DNA of 64,000 nucleotides from Microbispora sp. NBC_01189. Its GTDB lineage: Bacteria; Actinomycetota; Actinomycetes; Streptosporangiales; Streptosporangiaceae. Location of the stretch: the NCBI RefSeq assembly GCF_036010665.1, contig NZ_CP108581.1, positions 5,637,501-5,701,500 on the forward strand. Direction: 5' to 3'. Below, piece after piece: positions 59,971 through 64,000 of this stretch; position 1 is the first letter of the stretch, and each line of letters opens with the position of its first letter. A program made the position numbers and the translations under genes. Under the pieces are notes generated by a model. It ran no database searches, was not told the DNA's origin, and was given only the letters and a program-made list of their open reading frames with translations.

Positions 59971-60000
59971 TTGACAGACGCGGTTCCGGAACAACGTAGA
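59971..60000 (+). promoter_or_regulatory. Possible promoter of the Cys-rich peptide gene
   Basis: TTGACA (59971-59976) is followed by the palindrome GTTCCGGAAC (59983-59992) in the spacer and a poor -10 (CGTAGA or TAGACA). A leader of about 210 nt would result. The palindrome may be an operator. The remaining gap up to 60217 holds only a 70-codon frame with atypical codon use. Confidence 0.35.
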
Positions 60001-60217
60001 CATCGGGCCAGGAGAATGGCAGGAACCGGTCATCACCGATCGATTCACCAGGGCTCTCGGCCGATCCCCGTCGATGGGGATATAGAGACTCGTGATGAAT
60101 TCACCCCGGATTATCACCGGTGTCGGCCGTCGGTCTGGACGCGCTCGGGAGCCGATCCGGACTATGGGAGAGGAACACCCGAATCCACGCGTGACGTGAT
60201 CGGAGAGGAGAACGGCC

Positions 60218-60457
60218 ATGCGAGGTAGGCGACTCGGCATGACCATCGGCTCAGCGCTGCTCACCACGGTCGCGCTCTGGCCGGCGGCGGGAGCCCCGGC
60301 GCAGGCGTCCGCGATCTCCGGTGGCGCGGTCGTCGCGCAGACGGCTCCCGGCGCGTCCGTCGCGAAACCGAAGCCGCCCAAGTGCACCAACCGGTGCACG
60401 AACCACCGCAAGTTCAGGTGCTGTCCGAAGTGCAAGCGCGTGCCGGGCAAATGTTAG
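60218..60457 (+). CDS. Small secreted cysteine-rich peptide
   Basis: A 79-aa precursor. The signal peptide (MRGRRLGMTIGSALLTTVAL then a hydrophobic stretch ending AQASA) is followed by an Ala/Val/Gly pro-region and a basic 26-residue tail from PPKC with six Cys: C-x3-C-x7-C-C-x2-C-x6-C. The CC pair and spacing resemble disulfide-rich defensin or knottin-like peptides, though I do not recognise the family. Third-position GC is high, so it is a real gene. ATG 60218 with GGAGAGGAGA upstream. Antimicrobial, signalling or metal-binding roles are all open. Confidence 0.75.
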   Translation: MRGRRLGMTIGSALLTTVALWPAAGAPAQASAISGGAVVAQTAPGASVAKPKPPKCTNRCTNHRKFRCCPKCKRVPGKC

Positions 60458-60556
60458 CCGCCGATCGACCCGGAACGCGGAGGCGGCCGACGGCGTAGCG
60501 GGCGGCCTTCCGGCAGAGCCGCTCCGGGCATTCCCGCGTTCGCCTGAGACCGCCCG

Positions 60557-60592
60557 GATGTGACCGGCGCGCACTTTGCGGCCGGTCACATC
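60557..60592. terminator. Long perfect hairpin after the Cys-rich peptide gene
   Basis: GATGTGACCGGC pairs exactly with GCCGGTCACATC, and inside it CGCA pairs with TGCG around CTT with one bulged G. It separates the peptide gene from the convergent transporter. No T-run. Confidence 0.65.
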
Positions 60593-60638
60593 CCGGTCAC
60601 CTCCCTCTCGTACCGGCTTCCGCGGAGCAGCGCCTTGG

Positions 60639-62388
60639 TCAGGACCGGCGGGCCTGCCGTACGCCGCCGGGACCCACCGGCCCGGCCTTCGCATCGATCC
60701 GATGATGCGGATGAATCCTGCTGGTGAGCAGGGCGAGCGGTCGCGGTGGGAGCGCGAGGGCGCCTACCCCGGCAACGAGCCAGGACGTGGCAGCGATCCA
60801 TGACATCGCGTTGTCGTAGACCTGGAACTGCCACGCCCACGAGTGGGGATGGCCCGCGCCGTCCGCGCCCCAGAAAGCGACGATGATGAACCCCGCTACC
60901 GGCAGGACCCAGGAGGAGGCCCTGCCGAAGACGCGGCCGGACACCAGGGCGAGCCCGGCATAGAGCATCAGGTTCCGTATCGCCTCTGCCGCACCTCCGG
61001 GTGACCCGGTGATCGCTGTGGCAGTGCCGAGGAGGACTGCGGCGAGCAGCAGCGACGTGGCTGTGTGCAGTAGCTCGGCCCTGATCAGCCGTCGCGTCGC
61101 CGCCTGCTCCAGGGACGCCATCGAGCTGTGCAGGCTGCCGGCGGCGAATGCGGCGAACGGGATGGGGGTCGCGGTCGTGCTCGCCATCTCCGACCACCCT
61201 CGACTGTTCGCCGCGGGCAGGACGATGTCGCTGCTGCCCGCCCAACAGGCGACGACCGTCGCCGCCGCACAGCCGATCAGCAACTGTGGAAGGTGGTGCA
61301 CCTGGGAATAGCGCCGGATGTTCCTCGTGGAAGAAACGATCTTCCTCGCCCGGCGGCACGTCGCAGTCAGGCTCCGTCCGTGCGCCAACCGCTGACGACA
61401 GGAAGAAGGGCACAGAAACGGCGCCGTCGAGGAGCTGGAAATCCGTTCCCGCCTCCGGAAGCGACGGGTCGCGCAGTCCGTGCTCGTAGAAGGTGTCGGG
61501 GAACTTGAGCACGCCACCCGGCAGTTCTGCCAGCCGGGCCACCATCGCGTTGATCGGTTCGAGGAACTTCCGGTTCTCCGGCCATACGCACACACGTGGA
61601 GACGCGTCGGAGCAAAGAGGATGGGCCGGAGCCGGACGGGAGACCTGAAGCGGGCCCGCTGCGAACATCGCGCTGATACCGGCGACGACAAGAGCGGCCG
61701 CGGTTGTTCCGATCGGAGTGACTTTTCGTGTCGCTCCGGCGTCATGGACGACCCGCCGTGGAGGTAGCGCCACTGCCAGAACTGTCAGGAACAGCGCGAA
61801 GGTGAACCGAATGAGGATCGCAGGCGCTGAAAGCTCCACTTCCGCGTGCCCAGAGAGCGTGTAGAAGCGGATGGGCCGCAACATGATCTGCCCGAACAGG
61901 CATACCGCGACCGCGATGGGTGGAATGAACCGGGACTGCCACAGCTTACCCGCCAGGTGACCGACGCTCACGCTCAGTGCTATCAGGCTCGCGCCGAGGA
62001 GGAGGTAGGACGGCCAGAGGAACCCTGGTCCCGCGTCCGCCACGCTCACGACGAACGCGAGCAGCACGCCGGGGATGTACGAGATCAGTCCGAAGATCAG
62101 GGAACTTGTCCATATCGGCAGTTCGATCCGCCACCGGGGCTGCATGGCGGCGGCGAGCTGTTCGCCCGTACCCGCTCGGTGCACCCGCCCCGCCGCCCAC
62201 GCGGCGCCACCACCGAGGACGATTCCGAAGAAGTAGGCGGGGAGCTGGGCCGCCGCGCTCGCCTCCGGCCAGACCCCGATCCACCAGGTGCCGCGGCCGA
62301 ACAGCATGGCCAGATCCAGCGTGACGAGCACCGGCAGCAACCATCGCAGCGGAGAACGACGCAACTCCAGCGACAGCACGCGCTTCAC
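60639..62388 (-). pseudogene. ABC-type membrane protein with a frameshift
   Basis: The N-terminal two-thirds read in one frame from GTG 62388 (VKRVLSLELRRSPLRWLLPV, six or so helices such as LPAYFFGIVLGGGAAWAAG and ALFLTVLAVALPP, then a Cys-bearing outer domain with HPLCSDASPRVCVWPENRKF). Near 61310-61325 the hydrophobic pattern jumps to another frame, which continues YSQVHHLPQLLIGCAAATVV through further helices (AELLHTATSLLLAAVLLGTA, VLPVAGFIIVAFWGADGAG) to 60639. The total length is one base over a multiple of three. It pairs with the ATPase upstream (4-bp overlap). Decay or a sequencing error are both possible. Confidence 0.75.
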
Positions 62389-63077
62389 GCCGGCACCTCC
62401 AGCCCGGCGAGGAGGCTCATGTATCCACGTTCCAGCGGGGTGTCTCCCTCTGAACCGGGACGGGCGGCGGCGGCCAGACTCTCCGGATCCCCCTGCCAGA
62501 CCAGCCGTCCCTCCGCCATCACCACAATGTCGTCACAGACCGCCGCGGCATCCTCGACCAGGTGAGTGCTGAGCACGACCGCGGTGCCGGACTCCCGGAG
62601 CTTCCGTATGACAGCGCGGAACTCCAGTCGCTGCGCGGGATCGAGGCCCACGGTCGGCTCGTCCAACAGCACCAGCCTCGGCTGACCCACGATCGCCGAG
62701 GCGATCCCGCATCGGCGGATCATTCCTCCGGACAGCGACTTCATCTTGGCGTCCGACCGTTCGGAAAGATCGACGAAGGCGATGGCCTCGCGTGTCGCGG
62801 TGTCCGCTGTGGAATCCGGAAGGCCGCGAAGCCATCCGGAATAACGGACGAAGTCATAGACCGTAAATGCGGGATAGAACCCAAAATGCTGCGGTAGATA
62901 TCCGATGTGTCGTCGAGCCCGCCGTACCTCTCGCTGCGAGTCCACCTGCACTCCACAGATTCGTACGGCACCACGAGTCGGCGGCACCACGGTCGCCAGC
63001 ATCCGCAGCAGGGTGGTTTTACCAGCGCCATTTGGCCCGAGCAGGCCGAGCACACCCGGTCGTACACCCAGATCCAC
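62385..63077 (-). CDS. ABC transporter ATPase with degenerate 5' end
   Basis: Walker A LLGPNGAGKTTLLRML, Q-loop YLPQHFGFYP, signature SLSGGMIRRCGIA, Walker B LVLLDEPTVGLDP and H-loop STHLVEDAA are all intact, so the core could work. The first usable start, GTG 63077, falls inside the usual N-terminal strand. The frame reads through upstream as RAQKISLSRREVIHD, homologous in pattern to normal N-termini, until TAG, with CTA where a start codon would be expected. So the natural start seems lost. It may be a pseudogene like its partner permease. Confidence 0.75.
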   Translation of the reverse strand: MDLGVRPGVLGLLGPNGAGKTTLLRMLATVVPPTRGAVRICGVQVDSQREVRRARRHIGYLPQHFGFYPAFTVYDFVRYSGWLRGLPDSTADTATREAIAFVDLSERSDAKMKSLSGGMIRRCGIASAIVGQPRLVLLDEPTVGLDPAQRLEFRAVIRKLRESGTAVVLSTHLVEDAAAVCDDIVVMAEGRLVWQGDPESLAAAARPGSEGDTPLERGYMSLLAGLEVPA

Positions 63078-63292
63078 GTCGTGAATGACTTCACGCCTGC
63101 TAAGGGATATCTTCTGCGCCCTTAGCTAGATGGGCCCGGGGGCGAGGAGTAGTCGTTTGCCCCGGCATTGCATGTGTGATCGGCTTCCATATTCCTGGTG
63201 AGGGAACTGCGAATGTGCCGGCCGTCGCGCGCGGGGCCGCGGCCCACGCCCGCGCCGCCGGCCTATGCTGGCCGGCGACGACGGGAGAGCGC

Positions 63293-63571
63293 ATGGCGGT
63301 GCTGATCGACCGGCCGAACTGGCCGGGTCCCCGGGGGCTGCTCTGGTCCCACCTGGTCAGCGACTCGTCACTGTGGGAGCTGCACGCGTTCGCCCGCCTG
63401 CTCGACGTGCCGGAACGCGCCTTCGACCGGGACCACTACGACGTGCCGGAGACGGTCTACGACCGGGCCGTCCTGCTCGGCGCCGAGCCGGTCGGCAGCC
63501 AGGAGCTGGTGCGGCGGTTGCGCGCGTCCGGTCTGCGTCGCCCGAAGGCCCGCAGCAGATCTACATTGTAA
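63293..63571 (+). CDS. DUF4031-domain protein
   Basis: A 92-aa protein beginning MAVLIDRPNWPGPRGLLWSH, followed by LVSDSSLWELHAFARLLDVP and FDRDHYDVPETVYDRAVLLG, as in actinobacterial DUF4031 proteins. Function unknown. ATG 63293 with GGGAGA upstream; TATGCT (63264-63269) is a likely -10. It converges with the HD hydrolase gene; GGCCGCC-TCAGA-GGGCGGCC (63577-63596) may be a shared terminator. Confidence 0.82.
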   Translation: MAVLIDRPNWPGPRGLLWSHLVSDSSLWELHAFARLLDVPERAFDRDHYDVPETVYDRAVLLGAEPVGSQELVRRLRASGLRRPKARSRSTL

Positions 63572-63582
63572 AGGCGGCCGCC

Positions 63583-64000
63583 TCAGAGGGCGGCCAGCTC
63601 CCGGGTCATGTTCGCGCGCGCCCGGTCCTCCCACAGGTCCCGGCCCACGGGAGTGCCGTACAGGCGGGGTTTGCCGAGCAGGGCGCGCAGCACGGCGGCG
63701 CGGCCGGCCCGGAAGGCGTCGTCGGGCACGTGCCGATACTCCTCCCGTACGGCCCTCGCGTACGCCTCGTACGCCTCGGGCGGCGCCCCGAGGATCGCGA
63801 GGTCGGCGTCGCACAGGACGGCCGCGTTCGCGTCGCCGGGCTCGTACGTGTGCCCGGTTGTGAGCCGCACCAGCCGGGCGACCTCGGCGACCCGTTCCGG
63901 GGGCAGACCGCAGGCGGGCAGCCGTGCCTGGGCGAGCTGGGCGCTGTGCTCCTCGTCCCGCCCGGGCCGCCCGTCGTAGACGGCGTCGTGGAACCACGCG
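63583..64000 (-). CDS. HD-domain metal-dependent phosphohydrolase, C-terminal part
   Basis: Runs off the right edge; 139 codons are visible. The visible N-terminal part reads AWFHDAVYDGRPGRDEEHSA, the HD motif of predicted metal-dependent phosphohydrolases, followed by RLTTGHTYEPGDANAAVLCD, with another His/Asp pair, and a helical tail ending MTRELAAL. Substrate unknown. Confidence 0.85.
   Translation of the reverse strand, partial: AWFHDAVYDGRPGRDEEHSAQLAQARLPACGLPPERVAEVARLVRLTTGHTYEPGDANAAVLCDADLAILGAPPEAYEAYARAVREEYRHVPDDAFRAGRAAVLRALLGKPRLYGTPVGRDLWEDRARANMTRELAAL

Noticed and set aside
60016-60228. 70-codon frame overlapping the start of the Cys-rich peptide gene
   Set aside because: It has GGAG upstream, but third-position GC is far below that of real genes here and the product resembles nothing known.

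Overview
This window is part of the chromosome of a high-GC filamentous actinomycete. The evidence is very high third-position GC, frequent GTG starts, a BldD regulator with its cyclic-di-GMP signature, an actinobacterial IHF gene, a PASTA kinase next to an Rv2175c-type gene, and a gene order (bldD-pyr-mihF-gmk-rpoZ-coaBC-metK-priA-def-fmt-rsmB-rpe-rib) that I recall as classic for Streptomyces and Streptosporangiales. The type I PyrF with a PyrD-1B/PyrK pair and the gene set suggest Streptosporangiales (Streptosporangiaceae-like); that placement is inference. No tRNA, rRNA, insertion sequence, prophage or CRISPR array was seen.

Layout. 1-2.6 kb: purine (allantoin) catabolism (glxK end, allB, alc). 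2.6-3.4 kb: a NYN-domain gene behind a dyad, an extended -10 and a very strong intrinsic terminator that ends just before the start codon. 3.5-10.3 kb: a PASTA Ser/Thr kinase, thiGSO under a TPP riboswitch, a ferredoxin-reductase-like flavoprotein, an Rv2175c-like DNA-binding protein, and thiE. 10.3-13.6 kb: polyprenyl diphosphate synthase, metF, a GNAT acetyltransferase and a YbaK-type deacylase. 13.7-16.7 kb: an L,D-transpeptidase, a HEPN-domain gene behind two LexA-type boxes, and arginine deiminase. 16.8-27.6 kb: bldD divergent from a complete pyrimidine operon (pyrR-B-C-carA-carB-pyrK-D-F) with a PyrR-binding leader. 27.6-34.7 kb: mihF, gmk, rpoZ, coaBC, a small unknown gene, metK, and a helicase-dead priA carrying in-frame minisatellites. 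34.7-37.7 kb: two tandem paralogous genes of unknown function. 37.7-41.6 kb: def, fmt, rsmB, rpe. 41.6-47.7 kb: a complete dipeptide/oligopeptide ABC importer on the minus strand. 47.7-52.5 kb: an intergenic region with a perfect 24-bp palindrome, then an FMN riboswitch and the riboflavin operon (ribD-ribE-ribM-ribBA-ribH). 52.6-57 kb: a PH-like membrane protein and an alkanesulfonate operon (ssuCBAD). 57-64 kb: a WYL regulator divergent from an epoxide hydrolase, a lipoprotein, a small secreted six-cysteine peptide, a decaying ABC exporter, a DUF4031 gene and a partial HD hydrolase.

How it works together. Most of the window is housekeeping: cofactor supply (thiamine, riboflavin, CoA, SAM, folate C1), pyrimidines, translation initiation and nucleotide supply. 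Control elements visible in the DNA include TPP and FMN riboswitches, a PyrR RNA site, LexA boxes and several unexplained dyads. Many genes have a TANNNT hexamer 6-7 nt before the start codon, which suggests leaderless transcripts. The best candidates for new biology are the doubly SOS-boxed HEPN gene with an RX4H motif, the secreted Cys-rich peptide, the NYN-gene leader terminator, and the PriA whose zinc knuckle is split by a pentapeptide repeat.
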